The notes under the pieces were generated by a model, which was not told where the DNA came from, made no database searches, and saw only the letters and a program-made list of their open reading frames with translations. DNA of 64,000 nucleotides, taken from the NCBI GenBank assembly GCA_002720745.1, contig PBJO01000003.1, forward strand, positions 64,837-128,836, in the 5' to 3' direction. Origin of the DNA: Balneola sp. Its GTDB lineage: Bacteria > Bacteroidota > Rhodothermia > Balneolales > Balneolaceae. Positions 6,707 to 15,331 of the stretch are shown here, one piece after another (position 1 is the first letter of the stretch; each line of letters begins with the position of its first letter). The translations under genes and the position numbers were made by a program.

Positions 6707-8620
6707 ATGAATAAGCGAATTCTAACCTCTATTTCTTTGCTATGTATAAGTTGTGCCTATCTTTTTGCTCAAGAAACCTCTACTCCTAGTGTAAAAAGCG
6801 CTTATACAGCTGGTTATTGGCAGCAAGAAATCGACTATACTATGAATATTGTAGTAGATGCTCACGCCCATCAGTTCACAGGAGAGCAGCATATTATTTA
6901 TACAAATAATTCTCCAGATGTAATTGATCGAGTATTCTACCACCTTTATTTTAACGCATTCCAACCAGGTAGCATGATGGATGTTCGATCTCGTACTATT
7001 GAAGATCCAGATAGTCGCATTCGCGACAGGATTTTCAATCTTAAAGAAAATGAAATCGGGTATCATGAGGTTCAAAGTCTACGCCAAGATGGGCAAGAAT
7101 TACGTTTTAATGTGGAAGGCACCATCCTCCAAGCACCTTTAGCTCGTCCACTATTACCGGGTGAGCAGACAATACTTGAAATGGATTTTGAGTCACAGGT
7201 TCCATTACAAATTCGCCGAAGTGGATGGAATAATTCAGAAGGTGTTGAATTTTCCATGAGTCAGTGGTACCCTAAATTAGCCGAATATGATTATAGAGGC
7301 TGGCATCCCAATCCCTATATTGGGCGAGAATTCCATGGTATTTTTGGACGATTCGATGTTAAAATTACAATCGATAAAGACTATGTTGTGGGTGGTACTG
7401 GGGTATTACAAAATCCAAATCAAGTAGGATATGGTTATGAAGATGAAGGAATTCAGGTGAATCATGATACCGATGAGTTAACTTGGCATTTTTTAGCTGA
7501 TGAAGTATTAGATTTTTTCTGGGGTGCAGATCCTGACTTTATCCACGTCAAAGCTCAAGTTCCAAATGGCCCAATGTTGCACTTCCTATATCAAGACCCC
7601 ATACTTGCTGTGAATAAAACAGCGGAAGAGAACGAGAAATATCTAGAGTACTGGAAACATCTTCCCAAATTAATTGTTCAAGCCTTTGAGTATGCAAATA
7701 CTCACTTTGGCACGTATCCTTATCCACAATTCACCACTATACAAGGAGGTGATGGTGGAATGGAATATCCAATGGGGACCTTAATCACTGGTGCTAGAAA
7801 TTTACAAAGCCTTGTTGGGGTAACAGTTCATGAACTCTACCATAGTTGGTATCAAAACGTATTAGCAACAAACGAAGCATTATATGCCTGGATGGATGAA
7901 GGCTTTACTAGCTTTGCAAGTTCTGAAACCATGCAATATTTATTTGGGAGTGCTGATAATCCCCATTCGGGATCAATGAGAGGATATCAACAATTAGTAG
8001 ACTCCGGAAAAGAAGAGCCTATGGCCACTCATGCCGACCATTATCATACCAATTTTGCATATGGTCGTGCTGCCTATTCAAAAGGGGCCGTTTACTTGAA
8101 TCAGATTCGTTACATAATAGGTGAACAAGCTTTTCGATCAGGTATGCTAAGGTATCATGAGGAATGGAAATTAAAACATCCAACCGATCTCGATTTTATT
8201 CGACTTATGGAAAAAGAATCGGGGATGATTCTAGATTGGTTCCATGAATACTTTGTTCATACTACTAAAACAATTGATTATGGAATAACATCAGTAAAGG
8301 GTGTTGAGAGCCAACCAGGAGTCACACAAATACATTTAGAGCGAACGGGTCTCATGCCAGCGCCACTTGATATTTGGGTTGAATATACAGACGAGTCGAA
8401 AGAAGAATTTTATATCCCCATGCGAATAATGAGAGGCGAGAAACCTGCAGAACATGACGGTAAACGGGTTATTATGTCGGATTGGCCTTGGGTAGAACCT
8501 ACCTACTCATTTATCATTTCCGTGCCCATAGAAAACATCCGGTCTATCAGTATTGATCCAACTGAGCGACTAGCCGATATTAACACAACAAATAATGTAA
8601 TTTTGTTAAACCCAAATTAA
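6707..8620 (+). CDS. Secreted M1-family metallopeptidase
   Basis: Zinc aminopeptidase-like enzyme, exported. The ATG at 6707 gives a clean signal peptide (MNKRILTSISLLCISCAYLFAQ); an upstream ATG at 6668 adds 13 polar residues and is less likely. The zinc site is HELYH (H375, E376, H379) plus E398 in MDEGFTSF, and the substrate-binding GGMEYPMG motif, a GAMEN variant, lies just upstream. The N-terminal beta domain (about 30-230) and a C-terminal beta region are present, but the large ERAP-type helical domain is missing. This is the compact form common in Bacteroidetes. Probable role is peptide breakdown in the periplasm or outside the cell. Confidence 0.88.
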   Translation: MNKRILTSISLLCISCAYLFAQETSTPSVKSAYTAGYWQQEIDYTMNIVVDAHAHQFTGEQHIIYTNNSPDVIDRVFYHLYFNAFQPGSMMDVRSRTIEDPDSRIRDRIFNLKENEIGYHEVQSLRQDGQELRFNVEGTILQAPLARPLLPGEQTILEMDFESQVPLQIRRSGWNNSEGVEFSMSQWYPKLAEYDYRGWHPNPYIGREFHGIFGRFDVKITIDKDYVVGGTGVLQNPNQVGYGYEDEGIQVNHDTDELTWHFLADEVLDFFWGADPDFIHVKAQVPNGPMLHFLYQDPILAVNKTAEENEKYLEYWKHLPKLIVQAFEYANTHFGTYPYPQFTTIQGGDGGMEYPMGTLITGARNLQSLVGVTVHELYHSWYQNVLATNEALYAWMDEGFTSFASSETMQYLFGSADNPHSGSMRGYQQLVDSGKEEPMATHADHYHTNFAYGRAAYSKGAVYLNQIRYIIGEQAFRSGMLRYHEEWKLKHPTDLDFIRLMEKESGMILDWFHEYFVHTTKTIDYGITSVKGVESQPGVTQIHLERTGLMPAPLDIWVEYTDESKEEFYIPMRIMRGEKPAEHDGKRVIMSDWPWVEPTYSFIISVPIENIRSISIDPTERLADINTTNNVILLNPN

Positions 8621-8701
8621 TAGTCTTTTTAGCTAATTAATCACTTGGAGTTTTCGACTTACTGAATCACTTCGCCTAGTAATTCAAGTGGATCACTGAT
8701 T

Positions 8702-9271
8702 CTATTTAAATAAATTTCCTTGGTCTTGATGTCGGCGTTGAGCCTCTTCTATTTTAGGGACCTCGGTTTTTGGTGTATGATCAATCATTTCAGGTAAAAA
8801 TCGCTTTCCATACATTCTTCGAGCTATACCGTGTAAGGCTCGTTCACCTCTAGGAGTTATACGCAAATAACCACTATCGTCTTCCACTAAAAAACCAAAT
8901 CCCCTAAGATCATTCACAATAAGATATGATAATTTGTCTACTACACGGGAATGACGCTCTATATATTCGCGGTGGGGTGGTTCATCTTCGCTACTGTATA
9001 CCGATCCTAATACTCTGAATTCGGTTTCTGTTATAGGATACCCCTCACTTCCCTTGGTAATAAGTTCATCCCAAATTTTTTGAGAATAATATAACCCAAA
9101 CCAAAATTTTCCCTCTTTAAGTATCTCATGGCTCAATGCGCAAGAAAAATAATTGCTCGGCGTTGATTTACGAGGCTCTCCTCTACTCCGGTACATACTT
9201 ACCATAGTAGCCAAATCAAGCTCCCCAATATTAATTGGATATGTAAAATGAAAATTGCTTCTTTTTTGCAT
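8702..9271 (-). CDS. Conserved-looking protein of unknown function, winged-helix-like C terminus
   Basis: I do not recognise the family. From the ATG at 9271 it has 189 residues (MQKRSNFHFTYP...). The ORF extends upstream to 9376, but those 35 residues look like non-coding translation. The middle part (KFWFGLYYSQKIWDELITKG) is followed by a helical stretch (RHSRVVDKLSYLIVNDLRGFGF), then LVEDDSGYLRITPRGERAL, which resembles the helix plus wing of a winged-helix fold. The last residues, QGNLFK, resemble a sliding-clamp-binding motif (QxxLF). It is a single minus-strand gene, tail to tail with the M1 peptidase gene and next to a decayed region. A DNA-related role is speculative. Confidence 0.6.
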   Translation of the reverse strand: MQKRSNFHFTYPINIGELDLATMVSMYRSRGEPRKSTPSNYFSCALSHEILKEGKFWFGLYYSQKIWDELITKGSEGYPITETEFRVLGSVYSSEDEPPHREYIERHSRVVDKLSYLIVNDLRGFGFLVEDDSGYLRITPRGERALHGIARRMYGKRFLPEMIDHTPKTEVPKIEEAQRRHQDQGNLFK

Positions 9272-9588
9272 GGTAGCTGAAAGTGATTTTATAGTAGTAA
9301 AATACCTTTCGAATAGACACGTGTCAATGGGTGATTTATACAGATATGACAAGTAAAGGAGATTTAAGACGCTCAACCATCCGTTTCAATCTTGATACAA
9401 AGATTCCCTAATATGCTGCTATTGATTCTGTTTTATCACTTATTAATATAAATAAAATCAAAAATGAAGCACAAAACATAAGAATATATATCGTACTAGG
9501 GATGTGGTAAAATGGGAGTACAGATACCTCCGCTAATGAGAGACAGGGTATGTCTGCAACAGAAGACAACTCTACATGAACCTGCTGA

Positions 9589-10155
9589 GTATATCCTGAT
9601 ACACTATGGGATAATAAGAGCGGAGACTTTGTTGAAGAGCTTTTCTTTGAAGGTAGCATATAAGGCAACGGTACATACACATTAAAGGATACAGACAACT
9701 TTTTAACGCTCTTTAATCAATGGCGAGATGTTAGCATGCCTAATTATGGAATTATACTAATTGGAAACGAAGATTCTTTAAATCGATCTTCCAAAAGCTT
9801 TGCTTCTAGAGAGTTTAGTAACAGCACAAACAGACCGGCTTTAAAAGTCTATAAAACCTATAATAATGGAAGTAATAATATAATTACAAAAGCTTTATTT
9901 AGTCTTGCTTCAAACTATACTAATCCGTTTAACCCATCGTATAACCTTAGTTTCACGCTCTATAAATGACATTTCGTAAAGCTGACCACTTATAATCAAT
10001 TAGATATACCTATTGAAGTATTACTGCAGGGACACCGGGATGCCGGCTCACTTATCATTACTTTTGACGCGACAATCATACCTGGCAGGCTTTACTTTTA
10101 TCAGCTTCAAACACAAAGCAGTGCAATAACTCGCAGTATGAGTCTTATTAAATAG
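9589..10155 (+). pseudogene. Remnant of a secreted T9SS protein (DNRLRE-type domain plus C-terminal sorting domain)
   Basis: One reading frame holds two recognisable pieces interrupted by stops. Positions about 9670-9860 encode FNQWRDVSMPNYGIILIG and FASREFSNSTNRPALKVY, the end of a DNRLRE/CBM96-type cell-surface domain. Positions about 9916-10152 encode NYTNPFNPSYNLSFTLYK, then after a TGA (9967-9969) IPIEVLLQGHRDAG, FDATIIPGRLYFYQLQ and a final MSLIK. That is a type-A T9SS sorting domain from start to end. In-frame stops at 9577, 9586, 9661 and 9967 show it is dead. Bases 9272-9588 show only faint traces of the same gene. It ends one base before the topA stop codon. Confidence 0.75.
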
Positions 10156-10156
10156 A

Positions 10157-12697
10157 TTACTTTTTTGCATTAATTAATTCAATTGCTTGCTCTATAGTTA
10201 TGTCTTCAGGTTGCTTTCCTTTGGGCAAGCCTATATTCTTTTTCCCATATTTAATGTAAGGCCCATACCTGCCATTCATTATTTTAATGGGGTTATCAGT
10301 GTCAGGAAAATTACCTAAATCATAAAGTTCTGAGCTACTTCTCCTAGCCGATTTTTGACTTAGTAACTCAACCGCTCTGTCTAACTCTACCGTAAGAACA
10401 TTGTCGTCCTTAGTTAGTGACTTAAAACTTCCATCATGTACGATATAGGGGCCATATCGGCCAACACCTGCCTTTATCACTTTTCCATCTTCAGGGTGTT
10501 CACCCAACATACGAGGCAAAGCAAGTAACCTTAACGCTAAACTAATATCAACCTCTTCGGGACTCATTCCCTTTAAAAGAGAGACACGCTTGGGTTTTTT
10601 ATTCTCCTCAGTCAGTTCACCTAATTGAACATAGGGGCCATAACGTCCTGATAATACAAATACGGGCAGACCGGTATCTTGATCGATCCCAACGGGTTTA
10701 TCTTCTTCAGTTGACCGCTGGATAAGTTCTTCGAGCTTACTCGCAGTTAAATCACTCGGATCCATATCCAATGGTAATGATGTGGTGATGTCCTCACCGT
10801 CTTTTTGCATTTTCGCATAAGGCCCAAAACGTCCAATGGCTACATTAATTCCTTCTAAATCCACCAAAGGTAAATCCAATAATCTAGCTTTTTGTGGGTC
10901 AATTTCATCTTCTTGAGAGTCAACTTTTGTCTTTAGCCCATTAACGCCTTTGTAGTAGTCATCTAGATAAGCAACCGGGTCTTGCTTTCCGTTGGCCACC
11001 TCATCTAACTTATCTTCCAAATTGGAAGTAAAGTCACTATCTACCAAATCTGGAAAATGTTTCTCTAACAAAGCTGTTACAGCAAAAGCAGTAAAACTTG
11101 GCACTAATGCTTTACTTTCTTTTTTTGTATACCCACGATCTTGGATAGTTGATATAATAGCCGCATAGGTACTCGGTCTACCAACACCACTTTTTTCAAG
11201 TTCTTTTACAAGAGTGGCCTCGGTATAACGCGCTGGTGGTTTCGTTTCGTGCTCACTGAAAGCTAAATCTTGTAATTCGGTACGATCACCCTCCTTTAGA
11301 CTAGGTAAAAATTGCTCCTGATTCTCAAGCGCCGCATCCGGGTCATCACTTCCTTCAACATACGCACGAAAAAACCCAGGAAATAAGATTTTCTTACCAC
11401 TAGAACGGAAACTAGCCGTTGCGTCGGCAGAAGCTGCTTCAATACTGACATTAGTAAACTCTAATTTCGCCTCAGCCATCTGAGTAGCGATAGTTCTTTT
11501 CCAAATTAGGTCATATAATTTCAGCTCTCTATCATCTAAACCCGAATGCTCGGGCATAACAAAGCGAGATCCTGACGGACGAATAGCCTCATGGGCTTCC
11601 TGTGCACTTTTTCCTTTTGAAGTGTAATTGCGCACTTGCTCGAATAAATACTCTTTTCCATACTGATCAGAAATACCCTCTCTCGCCGCTTCTATTGCTT
11701 GACTAGATAATCTGGTAGAATCAGTTCGCATATAAGTAATAAATCCTTTCTCATAAAGTTTTTGTGCTATACTCATCGTATCGCGCGCCGAAAAACCAAA
11801 CTTTCTATTGGCTTCTTGCTGCAATGTTGATGTTATAAATGGTGGCGCTGGATTCCTTTTTTGCACTTTCACCTCTAATTTACTCACCCTCCAATCAGCC
11901 TTCTTTAATTGGTTTACTAGTGCGTCAGCTCCTTCTTCATCCAGCAATACAACAGAACCTGGTTTTTTAATCCGACCCGTATTTTCATCAAAATCCTTAC
12001 CGCTGGCAACTCTTTTACTACCAACATAAGTCAAATCTGCTTTAAACTGACTATTATCACCTTCTTTTTGAATCATTGCTTGAAGATCATAATAGGTTCC
12101 CTTTCGAAATTTCATACGTTCTCTCTCTCTCTGAACAATGAACCCTACTGCCACAGATTGTACTCGACCAGCAGAAAGTCCAGGAGCAATTTTTTTCCAT
12201 AATAAGGGCGATACTGTATATCCTGCTAAGCGATCTAATATTCGTCTGGTTTCTTGTGCATATACCAAATTCATGTCAATATCACGGGTATTATCCAGCG
12301 CGCTCTGAACGGCTTCCTTAGTAATTTCTCTAAAAACCATTCTCTTTACAGGTACTTTTGGCTTCAACACTTTTAATAAATGCCAAGAAATAGCCTCGCC
12401 TTCCCGATCTTCATCCGTTGCCAATATGAGTTCATCAACTCCTTTCAATTTATCCTTTAGACGTTTAACGATTTTTTTCTTATCTGGCGGAGTGACATAA
12501 ATAGCAAAGTATCGGTCATCTGGATTAATACCCAAACTAGACCAACTCTCTTTTTTGTACTTAGCTGGCACCAGTTTAGCCGAAGATGGTAGATCTCTTA
12601 TATGCCCCATGGATGAATCTACTTCATAGCCCTCAGGCAAATACTTACTTATGGTCTTTGTTTTTGTTGGTGATTCTACTATTACAAGTCGTTTCAT
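10157..12697 (-). CDS. topA: DNA topoisomerase I (type IA)
   Basis: Relaxes negatively supercoiled DNA through a 5'-phosphotyrosine link. The Toprim domain opens with RLVIVESPTKTKTISKYL and has DEDREGEAISWHL. The catalytic tyrosine lies in GFITYMRTDSTRLS (about residue 322). The C-terminal third has no Cys4 zinc fingers but four topo-C repeats built around GR(F/Y)GPY (about 615, 675, 740 and 815), as usual in Bacteroidetes-type enzymes. Length 846 residues is typical. It lies alone on the minus strand, 73 bases downstream of the peroxiredoxin gene, with the T9SS relic tail to tail. Confidence 0.95.
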   Translation of the reverse strand: MKRLVIVESPTKTKTISKYLPEGYEVDSSMGHIRDLPSSAKLVPAKYKKESWSSLGINPDDRYFAIYVTPPDKKKIVKRLKDKLKGVDELILATDEDREGEAISWHLLKVLKPKVPVKRMVFREITKEAVQSALDNTRDIDMNLVYAQETRRILDRLAGYTVSPLLWKKIAPGLSAGRVQSVAVGFIVQRERERMKFRKGTYYDLQAMIQKEGDNSQFKADLTYVGSKRVASGKDFDENTGRIKKPGSVVLLDEEGADALVNQLKKADWRVSKLEVKVQKRNPAPPFITSTLQQEANRKFGFSARDTMSIAQKLYEKGFITYMRTDSTRLSSQAIEAAREGISDQYGKEYLFEQVRNYTSKGKSAQEAHEAIRPSGSRFVMPEHSGLDDRELKLYDLIWKRTIATQMAEAKLEFTNVSIEAASADATASFRSSGKKILFPGFFRAYVEGSDDPDAALENQEQFLPSLKEGDRTELQDLAFSEHETKPPARYTEATLVKELEKSGVGRPSTYAAIISTIQDRGYTKKESKALVPSFTAFAVTALLEKHFPDLVDSDFTSNLEDKLDEVANGKQDPVAYLDDYYKGVNGLKTKVDSQEDEIDPQKARLLDLPLVDLEGINVAIGRFGPYAKMQKDGEDITTSLPLDMDPSDLTASKLEELIQRSTEEDKPVGIDQDTGLPVFVLSGRYGPYVQLGELTEENKKPKRVSLLKGMSPEEVDISLALRLLALPRMLGEHPEDGKVIKAGVGRYGPYIVHDGSFKSLTKDDNVLTVELDRAVELLSQKSARRSSSELYDLGNFPDTDNPIKIMNGRYGPYIKYGKKNIGLPKGKQPEDITIEQAIELINAKK

Positions 12698-12770
12698 ATG
12701 CCTTATTAAATGGATATAAACAGGGATGAATTGTTGGACAATAATTAGTTTGCTAATCTTAAGGAATAGA

Positions 12771-13244
12771 TTATAAACTTTCTACCAGTTCTTTTAACTC
12801 CTCAGCATGCGCTTTAGTATTCACTTTTTCAATGACAGCCAAAATAGTACCATCTGTATCAATAACAAAGGCTGAACGAGAGGGGGCTTCATAAACTTTC
12901 CCATACATCTTTTTTTCTACCATTGAGTGGGTCGCCTTGGCAAATGCATGTTTAGGGTCAGATAACAAGCTAAATGAAATACCCTGTTTATCGGCATATT
13001 TTTTATGTGAGCCACAGGTATCTTTACTTAATGCCATCAATTGATATCCTCTTTCTGCAAACCAAGATGCATACTCAGCTAAACTTGCAGTCTGTTTGTC
13101 ACAGCTACCTGTGTTATTTTTCATATATACAGAAACAATTGTAGGGCGATCTAACAGTGTAGAAAAAAGCTGCTCAGTTTCTTGACCATCTTTCATTACT
13201 TTTATTAAAAAATCAATGTCTATTTTATTTCCAATCTCTATCAT
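12771..13244 (-). CDS. Peroxiredoxin, BCP/AhpC-TSA family, with atypical active site
   Basis: Thiol peroxidase fold of 157 residues. The peroxidatic Cys is C48 in YMKNNTGSC. The family motif PxxxTxxC keeps Thr (T45) and Cys but has Met (M41) in place of Pro. R in APSRSAFVID provides the conserved active-site Arg. A second Cys, C77 in KDTCGSHKKYADKQ, replaces the usual resolving region and could form the disulfide. SFSLLSDP and the Asp-rich loops match the BCP/PrxQ branch. GAGGA lies a few bases before the ATG. Probably reduces hydroperoxides in the cytoplasm, but the altered motif makes its activity uncertain. Confidence 0.75.
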   Translation of the reverse strand: MIEIGNKIDIDFLIKVMKDGQETEQLFSTLLDRPTIVSVYMKNNTGSCDKQTASLAEYASWFAERGYQLMALSKDTCGSHKKYADKQGISFSLLSDPKHAFAKATHSMVEKKMYGKVYEAPSRSAFVIDTDGTILAVIEKVNTKAHAEELKELVESL

Positions 13245-13441
13245 TTATTATTTCCTCTTTAATCTATTTTATAGTTATTATAACATGTTGAACTGCAATA
13301 TTTTGCTCGCTTAGTTGAAAAGTCCTCAAACTCACTTTGAACCTTAGCATAGTTACAATAACGGTTTATACTACTTCATTCGTTCACCTAGTAGCATCTG
13401 CTTTTTTAGACACTTTTCTGCACTTAGTCATAACCAATTTA

Positions 13442-14005
13442 TTAACCACGTAAATGCAAGAGATATTTAGCGGTGGTTGCGGCGACAAGAGAGTGATGTA
13501 TAACTCCCGATTCTACATTATCTAAAAATTGTGTTATGGGCATCAAATGGACATGTATACGCTCATTTCCATCTAGTTTTTGCTCGGCTACTTTTTCACA
13601 GTTTAATGCTAAAAAACTATGGGTATAATTATCCTGCATTGCTGGATTTGAACTTACTTTCCCTAGTGTAACCCACTCTTCAGAAACATAACCACTTTCT
13701 TCAAGTAATTCCCGCTTAGAAGTTTCTAATGGAAGTTCCCCAGGTTCACATACTCCTCCAGGCAACTCCAAGGTAGGGGCTTGTATTCCGTACCGAAACT
13801 GTTCGACAAGAATTACTTTTTGATCTTTTGTAAGCGCCATAACATTAATCCAATCTTGAGCTTTTAATACTGAAAAACTCGCGCGATGCTGCTCCGAACT
13901 CAATACCATATCCCGCTGTACTAATTCAAATATATTAGTAACCGCAAGTGTGCATTCTTGTTCGGTAGCCCAAGATTCAATAGTAAATAAGAAATTGGTA
14001 TTCAT
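13442..14005 (-). CDS. Nudix hydrolase, ADP-ribose pyrophosphatase-like
   Basis: Hydrolyses a nucleoside diphosphate linked to another group; ADP-ribose is the likeliest substrate. The Nudix box is intact: G84, five residues, E90, seven residues, then R98-E-L-L-E-E-S-G105. Upstream, ILVEQFRYGIQAPTLELPGG is the usual lead of the ADP-ribose pyrophosphatase subgroup. A Pro-rich specificity signal after the box is less clear (SSNPAMQDNYTHSF). Length 187 residues is normal. It is read away from the amn gene, which starts 111 bases to its right on the other strand; the shared function with amn, turnover of adenine nucleotides, may be coincidental. Confidence 0.82.
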   Translation of the reverse strand: MNTNFLFTIESWATEQECTLAVTNIFELVQRDMVLSSEQHRASFSVLKAQDWINVMALTKDQKVILVEQFRYGIQAPTLELPGGVCEPGELPLETSKRELLEESGYVSEEWVTLGKVSSNPAMQDNYTHSFLALNCEKVAEQKLDGNERIHVHLMPITQFLDNVESGVIHHSLVAATTAKYLLHLRG

Positions 14006-14095
14006 AATTGTGTAATTAAAAAAAGAATTGTGAAAAATTAGTCTGGGAGAAAACTACGGTATTTTCGCATGTATCACTGCGTTATCTCCTCAGAT

Positions 14096-14103
14096 TAAAT
14101 TTG
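14096..14103 (+). promoter_or_regulatory. Possible -7 box of the amn promoter
   Basis: TAAATTTG is an exact match to the Bacteroidetes -7 consensus TAnnTTTG. It lies only 13 bases before the ATG at 14117, so the 5' leader would be very short. That favours the ATG at 14129 as the true start or a near-leaderless mRNA. No good TTG is present at -33, so the call is tentative. Confidence 0.28.
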
Positions 14104-14116
14104 TTTATATTGCTGC

Positions 14117-15280
14117 ATGAAAAAAATCATGTCCATAACTACTGATTCATTTACAAAAAGAGATGTTGAATTGCTTTGCAAGCGTATGGAACAATTGTTT
14201 GACGAAGGATTTTATCCCCATTTAGAAATTTACCGAGAGTATTCCAAATACAATCCAAGGCTTAACGGTGAAATGGCCCATCCAAAAGTGTTTTACTGGT
14301 ACTTAATCCGTGAACTATACCGTCTTCTTAAAAAAGGTGCTTCTGTACAATTAAATAAAAAAAGAGCTCGTATTGCACTTGATGACCCTACTTTGTTGTC
14401 GCATATGGATGAAGAAGAATGGGATTTTACTAAAAAGAAATTGTTTTTATTTTCCCCTGAGCGCGTAGACCTCTCTATTAACAGGTTACTACATTACACT
14501 GGAACTCTGCCAGAACTTTTTCAGCGGTATATTCTCTTCACCAATTACAATATGCATGTAAAAGTCTTTACAGAGAAATTTCCTGATGCTGTTTTGCCAA
14601 AAAGTGAATCAGTACAAATGCCCACTTACCACTGGGTACAACCCAACAATACGGGTATAAGCTTGGTCAATATTGGTGTTGGACCCTCTAATGCCAAAAC
14701 CATCACAGATCATGTCGCCGTTTTACGACCCGACGCCATGATCATGGTTGGGCATTGTGGAGGTCTACGAAATCATCAACATATTGGGGATTTTGTATTA
14801 GCTAGCGGATACTATCGTGATGACCGCGTTCTGGACGATATTTTTCCAATCGCAAATCCTGTTATTCCCAATTATCTTCTCAATAGCTATTTAAAACAGG
14901 CGTTAGACAAGCACGGGATTGAACACCGTATAGGGACAGTATTCACGACCACTAACAGAAACTGGGAATTTTCCGCAAACGAAACAGTTCAAAAAATTCA
15001 TCAAAGCCGTAGCATTGCCATAGATATGGAATCTGCCACTGTTGCAACCAATGGTTTTAGATACCGTGTCCCTCATGCTACATTACTCAGCATAAGCGAC
15101 AAGCCATTACACGGAAAACCCAAGCTTAGCCAGCAAGCTCAAGAGTTTTACAATCGCTCCAAAAAACTTCACCTAGAACTAGTTCTCGAAACCATTGACG
15201 CAGTTAAACTAAATTATCCAGAGGGACTCCCCAACTCGAGTATTCGATCCATAAATGAACCTCTAATGGATGGAATTTAA
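14117..15280 (+). CDS. amn: AMP nucleosidase
   Basis: Cleaves AMP to adenine and ribose 5-phosphate, adjusting adenylate pools. The N-terminal AMP-nucleosidase domain (about 1-160) contains YREYSKYNPRLNGEMAHPKVFYWY. The C-terminal nucleoside-phosphorylase fold has VGHCGGLRNHQHIGDFVLA, FTTTNRNWE and AIDMESATVATNGF, with the conserved DMES glutamate, followed by SISDKPLHGKPK. At 387 residues it is shorter than E. coli Amn (484) but contains both domains. Two ATGs are possible, at 14117 and 14129. It converges with the TonB-receptor gene; a small AT-rich hairpin separates them. Confidence 0.88.
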   Translation: MKKIMSITTDSFTKRDVELLCKRMEQLFDEGFYPHLEIYREYSKYNPRLNGEMAHPKVFYWYLIRELYRLLKKGASVQLNKKRARIALDDPTLLSHMDEEEWDFTKKKLFLFSPERVDLSINRLLHYTGTLPELFQRYILFTNYNMHVKVFTEKFPDAVLPKSESVQMPTYHWVQPNNTGISLVNIGVGPSNAKTITDHVAVLRPDAMIMVGHCGGLRNHQHIGDFVLASGYYRDDRVLDDIFPIANPVIPNYLLNSYLKQALDKHGIEHRIGTVFTTTNRNWEFSANETVQKIHQSRSIAIDMESATVATNGFRYRVPHATLLSISDKPLHGKPKLSQQAQEFYNRSKKLHLELVLETIDAVKLNYPEGLPNSSIRSINEPLMDGI

Positions 15281-15284
15281 TTAG

Positions 15285-15307
15285 TTTTTAAGCATGGATC
15301 TTAAAAA
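15285..15307. terminator. Weak bidirectional hairpin between amn and the receptor gene
   Basis: TTTTTAAG and CTTAAAAA pair perfectly over 8 bases around the loop CATGGAT, leaving T-rich flanks on both strands. It lies five bases after the amn stop and about 25 bases past the stop of the convergent receptor gene. With one G-C pair it is weak as an intrinsic terminator. Confidence 0.35.
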
Positions 15308-15331
15308 AGTATATAAAAAGATTTGATAGGG

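Noticed and set aside
8621-8701. Possible terminator between the M1 peptidase and the unknown gene
   Set aside because: CACTTG and CAAGTG pair only over six to eight bases with a loop of about 37 bases and no T run.
9408-9698. Minus-strand ORF of 96 codons opposite the T9SS relic
   Set aside because: It lacks any recognisable pattern and lies opposite the remnant reading frame, so it is best read as an antisense shadow.
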